Shown here: one piece after another, positions 20,135 through 30,158 of the stretch
How positions within the stretch are numbered: position 1 is the first letter of the stretch
Layout of the letters: every line of letters starts with the position of its first letter
From: Agmasoma carcini (nom. nud.)
Taxonomy: Eukaryota; Microsporidia; Thelohaniidae
DNA: 64,000 nt
Direction: 5' to 3'
Assembly (NCBI GenBank): GCA_029232285.1
Contig: JAOXFI010000017.1
Location: 23,750-87,749 of the forward strand
The notes under the pieces: model-generated
Told to the model about the DNA's origin: nothing
The model's input: only the letters and a program-made list of their open reading frames with translations
Database searches by the model: none
Program-made: the position numbers and the translations under genes

Positions 20135-21595
20135 CAGTACTAAGAAATGGCCCCAGAAAATATAAATAAAGGACATATTAGAGCCTAATTCTATATCTGT
20201 AATATTTTTAAATCTGGTATTCTATATAAACTCTTTTGGTAAATTTTTAATTGAACCCAAAAACAGAAAATTGTATTTTATATTATGTATTTGGCTTTTG
20301 CTAACATTTTTTCTATTACTCCTTCTCTCATATAATTCACCAGTGTTCTACAACATCAGATCATATTTTACTAATTTTTGATATTAAACTTGTTTAGTTT
20401 TTAAAAACACTATTTCCTAATCTTTGACTAAAATGAGCAAATAGATGTTCTATAGTGTTGAGGTCTAGGCTATGTGATGGTTATTCTAATACCTCAGTGT
20501 TCATATTGTCGTAGAGGGTGGTCCTAAAGCCTTTATCATTATATACTTAGTAGTAATAACTTTATTAATGTTATGCGTTCTCTCCCGCGGTACTGATTTT
20601 TTCTACTGATGATCTATTGAAGGTAAACCTTTGATAATTTTTAATATGAAAATATTATTTCGTTATAACCGACAACCTTAATAGTAGATTATCAGATACA
20701 ACCAACAGGGTACTATATTTAAAAAATTCAAATACCATCTTATTTTTATGCTTTGGAACATTGCCATGTTGGAATTGAAATATTCACACATTCTCGTTTC
20801 AATAACTGCTCAATATTTGAGTATAATATGGTGCATTTGAGGTATATTTTAAAACAATAAATTTTAACACTATTTCTACTCATACAACCCCAAACAAATA
20901 TTTTCTTTTTTACCAAATCTTACAGCTTTATTTATAAGCGTTAATTTTGCTTCTTCAATCCACACCTTTTGCCTCTTAGAGTCATTATAAATGTTAAAGA
21001 AACGTTCATCAAAAACATCATCACAAGCAGTGTTTACTTCCAAATAGTCACTATTTTGCAACTCTTAGTGTGTTAATTATTTGTAGATAAAAACATCTGA
21101 AGTGATTTTTCTTTAAGAAAAGACGTCTACTTTCATCACAGATACCCACCATTCGATTCGTTTTAAACATTTTTGATATTTCGGCATGTGTTGTAGTAGT
21201 TTTATTGATTTTTAATTAATTTTATATTGCTGTATTAATAAATTTCTTACTACCTTTCTTTTATCTTCTTCATCATTCTTATGTTCTCTAACGTGATCTT
21301 GGACGGTAATTTTTTAGTCGGTTTTACAATGATTTTACGTATCGGAAACTTTATATAAAATACCTAGAAATTTTGAACTTTGTCGAATTCAGAAACGTGT
21401 TTACAGCTTAATGTATTTGTTTTATGTTTTTTATTTATAGATTAGTCCGTAGGAAAAATGTAATATTTTTTATTGTTTTAATTAAAAAAATTATCAAATG
21501 TGCGATTTGAAAATATTACTGATCTAAATATACGATCAGACTCTAATTATTTAAATTTAATATTTTTTTGGAGTACCCGTTTTATTGAAGTATTT
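20135..21595 (-). mobile_element. Decayed Tc1/mariner element, family A copy 2
   Basis: The left end CAGTACTAAG follows TA. The right end is degraded and reads inward as TACTTCAATAAAAC then GGGTACTCC, so its border is approximate. The internal sequence aligns with copy 1, including GAGGTCTAGGCT, TTTATGCTTTGGA and the reverse-strand transposase fragment at 20876-21061 (NIYNDSKRQKVWIEEAKL). Many stops are present. A 207-bp block absent from copies 1 and 3 interrupts it at 20508-20714. Confidence 0.78.
20508..20714. mobile_element. Insertion nested in the family A element
   Basis: Compared with copies 1 and 3, the sequence between GTTCATATT and ATATTTAAAA is extra. It is 207 bp, begins GTCGTAGAGGG, ends AACAGGGTACT, and is bordered on both sides by ATATT, consistent with a 5-bp target duplication. 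Its composition is less A+T-rich (CTCCCGCGGTAC inside). It could be a solo LTR or a short non-autonomous element; the family was not recognised. Confidence 0.5.
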
Positions 21596-21705
21596 TATTA
21601 TGATAACATCTTTTCAGCAAAAAATATAAACACAAAAACCAAAATATTTAACTTATTATTTTAAGGGAATATTCTGTTTCTCCAGCATTGTGTTATAATT
21701 AATTT

Positions 21706-22653
21706 CTAATAATGATAATACCTTCTCTCTATAACATAATAATTATTATAAAAATGTTCATAATCATTAACATTAAATTGTCTAATCAAATCATCAGCTA
21801 TTTTTATACCATCATAATACGATAAAATCTCATCATTTTTCAAAATTATATGACAAACTTTTGATCTTAAATATTTTGAAAAATCTTTATATTCGTCACC
21901 TAATGAAATTATAAAAGCTCTTATGTTTTGATGTTGAGATTGAAAGATAAGAAACTCACCATCATATAAAAACCTATTCTTAAGACTTTCATAGTTAACA
22001 TTGCACTTAAGCTTTCTTACGTGTCTGTTAAGTTCTACAGATAAATCAACTGATACCAAATTATTGTATTGAAACCACAAACTGTTTTCAGAATAGTCCA
22101 AAGTTTCACTCATCATGTTGCTTTTGCTGTCAAAGCTAAGTTTAGGTCCAACCATTTCAATTTTATTGATCAGCTCATAAGTTCTTTTGATGAAGTATTC
22201 AATCTCACCTTTAATTCTTTCAATAGGTTTTTTTGAAGGATCATCCTCTAAGTAAATATCTTGTGATTTTTCTATTCCTTCTTTAAATCTTGTTTTGAAC
22301 TGCTGAAGGAAGTCTTTTAGTTCACCATTGAAGTTCTTGTCAGTATTTAATTTACGTTTTAATTCTTTGTTTACAACAGTTATAAATGTTTGCTTTAGCT
22401 TTATCAGAACTCTTATCGTTTCTTTTAAAGTATCTGATTGTATCACATCATCTAATTTTACATTTTCTAGTCCTATCATTTCTTCTAATACTTTTTCATT
22501 TAAAATAAGTTGTGCTTCCTCTAAGCTTAGATTGTTCCATACAAGCCTCATTAGTTTTCTACGAGTCAACCTTGAGCAATCCTTAAGGGATGGTTCTAAA
22601 TATCTATACAATCTTGCAAACTTTTCAAATCCTGAATATGAAAAGACTTCCAT
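21706..22653 (-). CDS. Hypothetical protein, 315 aa
   Basis: Not recognised. An uninterrupted frame from ATG 22653 encodes a mostly helical protein with lysine/glutamate-rich segments (residues 75-175, possible coiled coil around NKELKRKLNTDKNFNGELKD) and a tyrosine-rich C-terminus. No signal peptide or transmembrane helix is visible. The start is preceded by AAAAAAAATT directly before the ATG, without CC. Codon use and length support a real gene. A forward ORF over its 5' half is a shadow. Confidence 0.65.
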   Translation of the reverse strand: MEVFSYSGFEKFARLYRYLEPSLKDCSRLTRRKLMRLVWNNLSLEEAQLILNEKVLEEMIGLENVKLDDVIQSDTLKETIRVLIKLKQTFITVVNKELKRKLNTDKNFNGELKDFLQQFKTRFKEGIEKSQDIYLEDDPSKKPIERIKGEIEYFIKRTYELINKIEMVGPKLSFDSKSNMMSETLDYSENSLWFQYNNLVSVDLSVELNRHVRKLKCNVNYESLKNRFLYDGEFLIFQSQHQNIRAFIISLGDEYKDFSKYLRSKVCHIILKNDEILSYYDGIKIADDLIRQFNVNDYEHFYNNYYVIERRYYHY

Positions 22654-22723
22654 AATTTTTTTTAAAATAAAAAATTTATGTAAATTATTAGAAGTAAAAA
22701 GTTATTATAAATATTTTTTTATG

Positions 22724-22861
22724 TTACACTTCATTAGAATCTTCATCAATTTTATAAATTATTGTTGATTTTAACTCTTCTATATCATTTTCAGAAGGAT
22801 TTGATACGTTAGTAATAAATTCTTCTTTTTTCTTACTTGTCCAATTCAGACCTCTACGCAT
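22724..22861 (-). CDS. Small ORF, 45 aa, basic N-terminus
   Basis: Reverse-strand frame starting MRRGLNWTSKKKEEF and ending IYKIDEDSNEV, 70 bp upstream of the 315-residue orphan on the same strand. The composition (charged, non-hydrophobic, ordered change from basic to acidic) differs from random A+T-rich frames, which here give I, Y, F and N runs. It has no CC start box, and the family was not recognised. It may be a genuine microprotein or chance. Confidence 0.4.
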   Translation of the reverse strand: MRRGLNWTSKKKEEFITNVSNPSENDIEELKSTIIYKIDEDSNEV

Positions 22862-23190
22862 GAAAATGTTTGAAATTTTATTTTTAAGGAATTTGCATAA
22901 ATATTATTCATCATAGCATAAAATTATTAGATAATATTTTATGCATTTGTTATAAAAATAATTTAAAGGTTAATCAGTTTTTATAAATATTTCACCAAAT
23001 CCTTTCTCTTCTATATTCCAGAAAAATACTTTAAAAGTCTTTTTAAATGCGTTAGTCTTAATATAGAATTTATTTAGTATTTTATTCCAGTTATTTTATA
23101 ATTGTAAAATATAAACAAATACATAAAAATGTTTATAAATATTAATATTATTCTTTGATTATTTATCTACCAAAATTTATATATTATGAA
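22862..23190. other. Intergenic before tRNA
   Basis: A+T-rich spacer between the small ORF and tRNA-Arg. No further signal was seen. Confidence 0.5.
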
Positions 23191-23263
23191 GCTCGTGTGG
23201 CCTAATGGTTAGGGCGTCCCTCTCCTAAAGGGAAGACTGCGAGTTCGAGTCTCGCCACGGGTG
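23191..23263 (+). tRNA. tRNA-Arg (anticodon CCU)
   Basis: A 73-nt cloverleaf. The acceptor stem GCTCGTG pairs with CACGGGT (two wobble pairs), followed by discriminator G. The D arm carries TAATGGTTA. The anticodon stem TCCCT/AGGGA encloses the loop CTCCTAA, giving anticodon CCT. The T arm is GCGAG-TTCGAGT-CTCGC with an intact B box. There is no intron. It reads AGG codons, the purine-rich arginine codon family common in this A+T-rich genome. It is the only tRNA recognised in the window. Confidence 0.95.
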
Positions 23264-24241
23264 TTCTTTATTTTTCAAATTATAAATTTTTTTCTGTTAT
23301 TGAAACTAGTTGTAAAAATTAATTTTTCGATCATGTGCAAAATTTAGCACTCCAAATAAATCAAAATCTTAAATTTTTTTTTTGCTTTAATAAAAAATAT
23401 ATTTCTATTCTTTAAAGGAGAATTATATGTTATGAAAGGCTTGAAGTTGATATAATTTTGTCAGAATTATAATAAATAGAGGCTTTAATGGTGATGTAAT
23501 AATCACAGATTCCAAAAATTTATAAGTTATGTCTGTATTAGGAAAGAAAGTTTATTGAGAATTTTGTTCTAGAATTACAACAATTCTAAAAATAATCGTA
23601 AAATTTGCTGTGAGAAAATGATTGGGTCTCATTAGGTATAGTAAACATACTTAATGTTTTAGATGTAAACCCCATCAGATTCCTGTTTTAATTAATTGGA
23701 TGGGAATGGTAAAATGGTTCATATCGAAGAGACTATGTTAAATTATAAATGTAAGTCTTATCGTTGGTGATGAACAATGTATAAGAGTTCTGTTACCTAT
23801 ATAATTGAATTTCCATGCGTTTATCAATTCTCATGTTATAATAAATAAAGATGGGGTTATTTTTAATAACTGTTAGTCATAAATACAAATATTAATAAGG
23901 AAACGCGTGTACATACTCGAGTTTTAGAATATTTTAAAATCAAGAGATACATAAAGGGTGGGATAGGTGTAATGTTAATAAAAAGACGAGAATTTGGTTT
24001 TAATTGGAGAAATTAAATTGTTTTATTAATGGGTTGCTTAAATATAATTAAATTGGTTAATTATTCATTTTTTTATATATTTAAAGACAAATAAAATTTA
24101 TATTAATCTGTTGATCATAAAAAAATTAAATTAACTGTTTTGAAATGTGTAAAAAATTGAATTGAGCACTTAATAATGATTTACTACATGGATTGAACAT
24201 TTGATTTTAAAGGATATAAATATTTGATTTATTTTTACATA
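23264..24241. other. Intergenic, no gene seen
   Basis: A+T-rich DNA downstream of tRNA-Arg, up to a deleted Tc1 element. A T run follows about 10 bp after the tRNA, suitable as a polymerase III terminator. No ORF was supported. Confidence 0.55.
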
Positions 24242-25116
24242 CAGGGTTGATAAAGAAACTTATATTAATGATTTTTATATTTTTTATACATCTTTGATCT
24301 GTATTGAATATTTTGAATAAATAATTTAATTTCTTTGTTTAAAAAAAGTGCATGCGAAAAATCCTCATCATTTCATTATTTAAAACCCGTAAAACAAAAT
24401 ACCCATGCCTAGAACATTTCTTGAGAAAGCGGCTTTGGGATACTTAAATGAAAAGGTAGAAGCTATAATATTTTCTGATTAATTGAGATTTAACCTTTAC
24501 CAGCCAGATATTAGTAATTTTGTTTAGGGAAAGGAGGGTAAAAGGTTAAATCCTAAGTATGTTCTCTCTTCTATAAAACATGGTGATCGATAATTATGAT
24601 ATTGAATGGTATAATCTAATTATATTTTATTATTAAACAGAGCTGCATATAATATATTATTTTCAAATCTTGAAGAGTCGGCGGGTATGATGAGACTTTC
24701 ACTTTTTACTTTTAGTATGATAATGCATCTTGCCACACCGCGTCTATGATCAAAAGGTTTATTGGAACGAAAAAGGGAATGTGTTGCCTTGGTTATCTCA
24801 GTCATCTGATCTAAATCCTATCGAGCATATTTGGACATATATTAAGCGTAAATCAATAATTAGGGTTCTTTAAAAGAGATGAATTGAAATTAAAAACATA
24901 TGAAACATGGTATGATCTTGACCCTTGATCATTAAAAAGCAATTTTGACAACTATAGGGCTAAAATGAAACATTTTGATTATTAAATTTAGGGTATGACT
25001 TTTTTTCTTTTCAAAATATATTATAATAAAAATATAGCATGTTTTAAATGTATTGTTTTATATATTTATCACTCTTAAATATCAAATTAAATATTATTCA
25101 TTTTTTTAAAACCCTG
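24242..25116 (+). mobile_element. Internally deleted Tc1/mariner element, family B copy 2
   Basis: Ends CAGGGTTGATAAAG after TA on the left and, read inward, CAGGGTTTTAAAAA before TA on the right; 875 bp. The forward strand keeps the C-terminal catalytic part: YDNASCHTAS (second D) at about 24710-24740, then LPWLSQSSDLNPIEHIW with the third acidic residue near 24790-24835. A frameshift separates the two, and the N-terminal half is largely missing, so it is inactive. Confidence 0.85.
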
Positions 25117-25434
25117 TACTTAGATTTAATTTTATAAATTTCAACAATATAACCATCTTATAAGTACAAGCAGGCTAATGGTTGTAATTTTAAATATATT
25201 AATCATTGTAAAATTATTATTTAGAAATATGAATATATCTAAATCAAAAATTCAATATTTGATTATAAAAATGATCTGGTAAGAAATAGCCAATGAAGTT
25301 TGTAAAAAAATATCATAAATTAAATATTTTTATTAAAACATTGTATATTATATTTTAGTAGTGATTATATCAGTATATGTAACATTAATTTTATTTAACT
25401 TAGTATCACTACAAAGTATGAATATTTGATTAAG
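25117..25434. other. Intergenic spacer
   Basis: A+T-rich DNA between the deleted Tc1 element and the minisatellite. Nothing was recognised. Confidence 0.5.
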
Positions 25435-25705
25435 ACTAATGTGATATAATGTGACTAAACTTGATCTAAACTGACTTAGTCTGACCTAATGTGACCTAAT
25501 GTGACCTAATGTGACCTAATGTGACAAAATGTGACCTAATGTGACCTAATGTGACCTAATGTGACCTAATGTGATCTAATGTGACCTAATGTGATCTAAT
25601 GTGATCTAATGTGACCTTATGTGACCTTATGTGACCTTATGTGACCTTATGTGACCTTATGTGACCTTATGTGACCTAATGTGACCTAATCTGATCTAAA
25701 CTAAC
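25435..25705. repeat. 10-bp minisatellite upstream of separase
   Basis: About 26 contiguous copies of GTGACCTAAT without indels. Variants are arranged in blocks: GTGATCTAAT is interspersed at 25570-25610, and six consecutive GTGACCTTAT copies lie at 25611-25670. The outermost units are degenerate. It ends about 45 bp before the separase ATG. Stops occur in every frame, so it is non-coding. Confidence 0.95.
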
Positions 25706-25749
25706 CAAATATAAAATTTTTATTTTTTTCCAGTAAAAAACTTTCTTTT

Positions 25750-27771
25750 ATGTATTATTCAGAAACTGACCAGAAGAACATATTAAGCAAGTTAGATATA
25801 AAAACTAAGAATTATCCTTCGAAAAGAACAATTATGTCCAAGTTAAAGTATGCCATACCAATTTTAAATGATAATGAAGCATCTACTCCATTTTTAGTAG
25901 AAATAGTTAAAATATTAAAAAAATATTGCAAAGATAAAATACTTGATAAATATTTGTTAAAAATTTGTAATAGAGAATTCAATGTTGAAGCAATCGAACT
26001 TTTAAATAGAGAAGATATTGAAATAGAAGTTGGTTTATGCATTTTGAACTATAAAAAATTTGGAATTTTTGATGAAAATATTTTATTAAAAATTGATAAA
26101 TGTGATTCTAGTTTAAGAGAATATGCTTATAAAGTATTTAAGAATGAAATAGTGCTTAAAACTGATAATCATGAGTCATATGATGCTGAAAATAGTAAAA
26201 TAATAGAGGAATGGTTATTATTAGATGATAATAGTATAGCTTATAATAGAAAATATGATCAATCACTTGATAGTAGTAAAAATGATGGTCAAATAGATAA
26301 TATTAAATATAATGATGGTCAAATAGATAATAATCAATCAAATTATAATAATAAAAATATTGATAATAATCAATCAAATGATAATAATAAAAATATTGAT
26401 AATAATCAATCAAATGATAATATCAAACAGAATAGCTCATATAAGAAAATACATCACCTAATAAGAAATAATAAACTTAAAGAAGCACTAAAACTATGTC
26501 TTAATAAAGAATTAACATTATATACAATCAATATTCTAATAATCATACATTTACTAAGATGTGAATACTTTGAAGCTATGTATTACATAAACAGAGGGTT
26601 CGATTCCTGCATAAAGGAACATTTTATGTATTTAAAAGATAATGTAAATGAAGATAACCTTGATGAATGCTTTAAGTTTATGCAATGCTATGACAATACA
26701 ATTATTTCACTTAAAGCTTATTTAAGAGATGTATCAACAATAGAAGATCTAATTTCTAAAGATCTATCAAAAATTGATCAAATATTTGAAAATAAGCTTA
26801 TTTTAAACAAAATAATTGAAGGCGACTTCATAAGAATTCTTAAATTATTTAAAAATATCAAAAATATTAAAAAATTTAAAAAAATAATTGAAAATCATAA
26901 AAATCATGATTTTATTTATATTTATGAATATAATGATAAATTATGCATAAATGATTTCAAAGAATTAAAAATTATTGATATTGACTGGATTGAAATAAAA
27001 AATAATTTTTTAGATTTACAAAAGAGAAATAAAGAAATGTTGAAAAAAAATTTAAATAAAAACGAATGGTGGACAACAAGAATTGATGAAGATAAAAAGT
27101 TAAAAAAAATATTAGAAAATTTTAACAAAAAAATTTATAAATACAAAAAAGTTATTCTTTTTGTTGATGAAACAACAATTTTTTTTCCTTTTGATATTCT
27201 TTTTGATGAGTGCTATAGGACTTTGTACTTTGAGGATTTACTAGGAAAAGATTATCAATTATCAAATGCCTTTTATTTAATTGATGCTGAAAATAACCTT
27301 GAAAAAACAAGGCAAAGAATTGGTGAATTTTTAGATAAAAGTGAAATATCAAAAATTTACATATCAGGAGTTAAGGGAAGGGCTTTAACTAAGGAGGAAT
27401 GTGAAAGTTTGGACGAAAAGGAAGTTTTTATGTATTTTGGACATGGTTCAGGTAAGAAATTCTTTGTTTTAAGGGATTTTAATCCTTCAATTGTTTTTCT
27501 TTTTGGGTGTTCATCAGTAAAATTATTAACTAAAAATAATTTTTTATGCAATGGAAAGTTAGTTAGACATCTTCAATTCCAAAGACAAGTGGTTGGTTGT
27601 TTATGGGATGTCACAGATAAAGATATTGACAAGTTTTCAATTACTTTTCTGGAAAATTTTTATAAAGGAATTTCTATTGGCAAGTCAATAAGTTTAGCTA
27701 GAAATTCTTGTAAGTTAAAATATTTGAACGCAGCTGCATGTGTTGTTTATGGTTGTAAAATGTTTGAATAG
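25750..27771 (+). CDS. ESP1: Separase (cohesin protease)
   Basis: Clan CD cysteine protease that cleaves cohesin at anaphase. The C-terminal catalytic domain carries the dyad: YFGHGSGKK with H565 and LFGCSSVKL with C587, followed by VVGCLWDVTDKDIDKFS, a separase signature. The protein has 673 residues against about 1600 in yeast, so the superhelical N-terminal part is strongly cut. Residues about 178-230 hold an asparagine-rich insert made of a repeated 12-residue unit. Start ATG 25750 is the first in frame, directly after TTTCTTTT. The gene is bracketed by two different minisatellites and followed at 258 bp by ELP3. I saw no securin in the window. Confidence 0.93.
   Translation: MYYSETDQKNILSKLDIKTKNYPSKRTIMSKLKYAIPILNDNEASTPFLVEIVKILKKYCKDKILDKYLLKICNREFNVEAIELLNREDIEIEVGLCILNYKKFGIFDENILLKIDKCDSSLREYAYKVFKNEIVLKTDNHESYDAENSKIIEEWLLLDDNSIAYNRKYDQSLDSSKNDGQIDNIKYNDGQIDNNQSNYNNKNIDNNQSNDNNKNIDNNQSNDNIKQNSSYKKIHHLIRNNKLKEALKLCLNKELTLYTINILIIIHLLRCEYFEAMYYINRGFDSCIKEHFMYLKDNVNEDNLDECFKFMQCYDNTIISLKAYLRDVSTIEDLISKDLSKIDQIFENKLILNKIIEGDFIRILKLFKNIKNIKKFKKIIENHKNHDFIYIYEYNDKLCINDFKELKIIDIDWIEIKNNFLDLQKRNKEMLKKNLNKNEWWTTRIDEDKKLKKILENFNKKIYKYKKVILFVDETTIFFPFDILFDECYRTLYFEDLLGKDYQLSNAFYLIDAENNLEKTRQRIGEFLDKSEISKIYISGVKGRALTKEECESLDEKEVFMYFGHGSGKKFFVLRDFNPSIVFLFGCSSVKLLTKNNFLCNGKLVRHLQFQRQVVGCLWDVTDKDIDKFSITFLENFYKGISIGKSISLARNSCKLKYLNAAACVVYGCKMFE
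26281..26430 (+). repeat. In-frame repeat in separase (Asn-rich)
   Basis: A 36-bp unit encoding IDNNQSNDNNKN is present about 2.7 times, preceded by a duplicated NDGQIDN unit. All length changes keep frame. It lies in a linker outside the protease domain. Confidence 0.85.
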
Positions 27772-27781
27772 TTTTTGTAAT

Positions 27782-27973
27782 AATAGCTTAATCATATGTT
27801 GCTTAATCATTAATAGTCTAACCAATAGCTTAATCATTAATAGTCTAACCAATAGCTTAATCATATGTTGCTTAATCATTAATAGTCTAACCAATAGCTT
27901 AATCATATGTTGCTTAATCATTAATAGTCTAACCAATAGCTTATTCATATATTGCTTAATCACCAATAACCTC
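27782..27973. repeat. 42/27-bp minisatellite downstream of separase
   Basis: Five units starting AATAGCTTAATCAT and ending TAGTCTAACC: lengths 42, 27, 42, 42 and a divergent last unit of about 39. The 27-bp unit lacks the internal ATGTTGCTTAATCAT block. It begins 10 bp after the separase stop and ends about 56 bp before ELP3. Open frames on both strands here are produced by the repeat. Confidence 0.92.
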
Positions 27974-28029
27974 AATTTATAACTAAATTTCACAAAAATA
28001 ATTTGAAAATCTTTCAATAAATTTTTACC

Positions 28030-29691
28030 ATGTCAAATCTTATTTTAGTATGTTCAGAAATAGCTGACAAAATTATTGAACTACACAAACTAAACTCAAA
28101 GATCAACGTCACTAAAATTACTAGAGATGTTTGTAAAAAATATAAACTTGAGGTATTTCCAAGAATGGTTGACATTATCAGTTGCATACCAAACGAATAC
28201 ACTGCACTCATCTCACAACTAAAAGTTAAACCTGTACGAACAGCCTCAGGAGTTGCAGTAGTAGCTGTCATGTGCAAACCCCACAGATGTCCACACATAG
28301 CACTCACTGGAAACATATGCGTCTACTGTCCAGGTGGTCCAGACTCATCATTTGAATATTCAACCCAAAGCTACACAGGATACGAACCCACTAGCATGCG
28401 TGCCATAAGAGCTAGGTACGACCCTTTCGAACAATCAAGAGAAAGACTAAAACAACTTAAATCTCTCGGTCACTCCACAGATAAGGTAGAATACATAATC
28501 ATGGGTGGTACCTTCATGTCTCTTCCTGATACCTACAAAAATGACTTTATAACAAAATTACATGACGCCCTCTCAGGCCACAACTCAAGCTCACTTGATG
28601 AAGCTATTTTGTTCTCAGCAGAAGGAAAGCAAAAATGTGTTGGTATTACAATAGAAACAAGGCCAGAACACTGTTTTAAGCCACATATCGATAGAATGTT
28701 GAAGTATGGCTGTACAAGAATAGAAATCGGTGTTCAAAGCGTATATGAAGACGTAGCCTTAGATACAAACAGAGGCCACACCGTAGAAGCAGTATGCGAA
28801 GCCTTTTGTCTAGCCAAAGATGCAGGATACAAAATAGTGGCTCATATGATGCCTAACCTTCCTAATGTTGATAGAAAAAGAGATGATGCACAATTTAATG
28901 AATATTTTGACAATCCAAAGTATAGAAGCGATGGTCTAAAAATATACCCCACGTTAGTCATTAAGGATACTGGTCTTTATGAAATGTGGAAGACGAATAG
29001 ATATAGAAGTTACTCTCCTGATGAGCTAATTGATTTCTTAGCAGGTATTTTATCATATATACCACCTTGGACTAGAGTTTATAGGGTTCAAAGAGACATT
29101 CCTATGACCTTAGTGTCATCTGGTGTTGAAAATGGTAATGTTAGAGAATTGGCACTATCAAGGATGAAAGATCTAGGGACTAGGTGTAGAGATGTAAGAA
29201 CGAGAGAGGTAGGTATAAAAAACATTCATCATGATGTTCTGCCTGATGAAATTGAGTTTGTAAGAAGAGATTACGTTGCCAGTGATGGTTGGGAATCTTT
29301 TATTTCATATGAAGATATCAGACAGGATATTTTGATAGGGCTTCTTAGACTTAGAAAATGTTCTGATAAAACTTATAGATCAGAACTTAAATCTTGTAAT
29401 AATTGTAGTGTTAAAGATACGGATACTACAGATCAAAGAGTATTTAATGATAATGCAAGTATCATACGTGAACTTCATGTCTATGGGTCTGCAGTTCCAA
29501 TTGAACATAAGGATGCTTCTAGATTTCAACATAAAGGCTTTGGAGGGATGCTTATTAATGAGGCTGAGCGTATTGCAAAATATGAACATTGTTCTTCTAA
29601 ACTGGCAATTATTTCGGGTGTAGGTACTAGAAAGTACTATGAGAGGTATGGATATCACTTGGAGGGCCCTTATATGGTAAAATATCTTTAA
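28030..29691 (+). CDS. ELP3: Elongator catalytic subunit Elp3
   Basis: Radical-SAM/acetyltransferase enzyme of the Elongator complex that forms cm5 on wobble uridine of tRNAs. The Fe-S cysteines are C87, C97 and C100 in the [17 protein letters not shown] block, followed by [34 protein letters not shown] and [10 protein letters not shown]. The C-terminal GNAT part shows [26 protein letters not shown] and [14 protein letters not shown], ending GPYMVKYL. At 553 residues it is close to full length, and similarity to human ELP3 is very high. It differs mainly by a short cysteine-containing insert (SCNNCSVKD) before the acetyltransferase core. Start ATG 28030 follows AAATTTTTACC. Elp3 acts with five partners in yeast; none is in this window. 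Confidence 0.98.
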   Translation: MSNLILVCSEIADKIIELHKLNSKINVTKITRDVCKKYKLEVFPRMVDIISCIPNEYTALISQLKVKPVRTASGVAVVAVMCKPHRCPHIALTGNICVYCPGGPDSSFEYSTQSYTGYEPTSMRAIRARYDPFEQSRERLKQLKSLGHSTDKVEYIIMGGTFMSLPDTYKNDFITKLHDALSGHNSSSLDEAILFSAEGKQKCVGITIETRPEHCFKPHIDRMLKYGCTRIEIGVQSVYEDVALDTNRGHTVEAVCEAFCLAKDAGYKIVAHMMPNLPNVDRKRDDAQFNEYFDNPKYRSDGLKIYPTLVIKDTGLYEMWKTNRYRSYSPDELIDFLAGILSYIPPWTRVYRVQRDIPMTLVSSGVENGNVRELALSRMKDLGTRCRDVRTREVGIKNIHHDVLPDEIEFVRRDYVASDGWESFISYEDIRQDILIGLLRLRKCSDKTYRSELKSCNNCSVKDTDTTDQRVFNDNASIIRELHVYGSAVPIEHKDASRFQHKGFGGMLINEAERIAKYEHCSSKLAIISGVGTRKYYERYGYHLEGPYMVKYL

Positions 29692-30158
29692 ATGTTTAAT
29701 TCTTTATTTAGACCTTTATATGAAATAAAAATTTAATTTGAGATCAGTTAATCACTTTATTACTTATTAGGTTAATAAATTAATCAAAAATTATTTTTTT
29801 AGATTGAATAGATTCAACACAAATAAAATATTTCAAATTAAAGCTACAACATATAAATGAATGTTAATAATCATTAAAAATATAATTAAATTATAATATC
29901 AATACATGTTCTTAATAGTTGATTAATGTTATATTATCCCTTTTAAATGTGTTATATCAACTTAAGACTATTTTTAATGAATTATTTCTATCTTTATATC
30001 CATAATACACGTCTTTTACCCTTTATTATCATATTTAAATATTATAACCTTTTAATATAAGCGACCATCATATAAAAATAAATTTTGAGATAAAGAAAAA
30101 CAAATTTTATTATTTCATCAAAACTATACAATCAACACCACTTTAAATTATTATTTTA
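29692..30158. other. Intergenic between convergent genes
   Basis: A+T-rich DNA between the 3' ends of ELP3 and DBP2. No gene was seen. Confidence 0.6.

Noticed and set aside
26590..26615. T-loop-like GGGTTCGATTCC suggesting a tRNA
   Set aside because: Inside the separase reading frame, with no matching acceptor, D or anticodon stems.
27715..28017. 100-codon reverse ORF of repeated LLVRLLMIKQHMIK
   Set aside because: Created by the 42/27-bp minisatellite. The opposite strand is open too, so openness carries no information.
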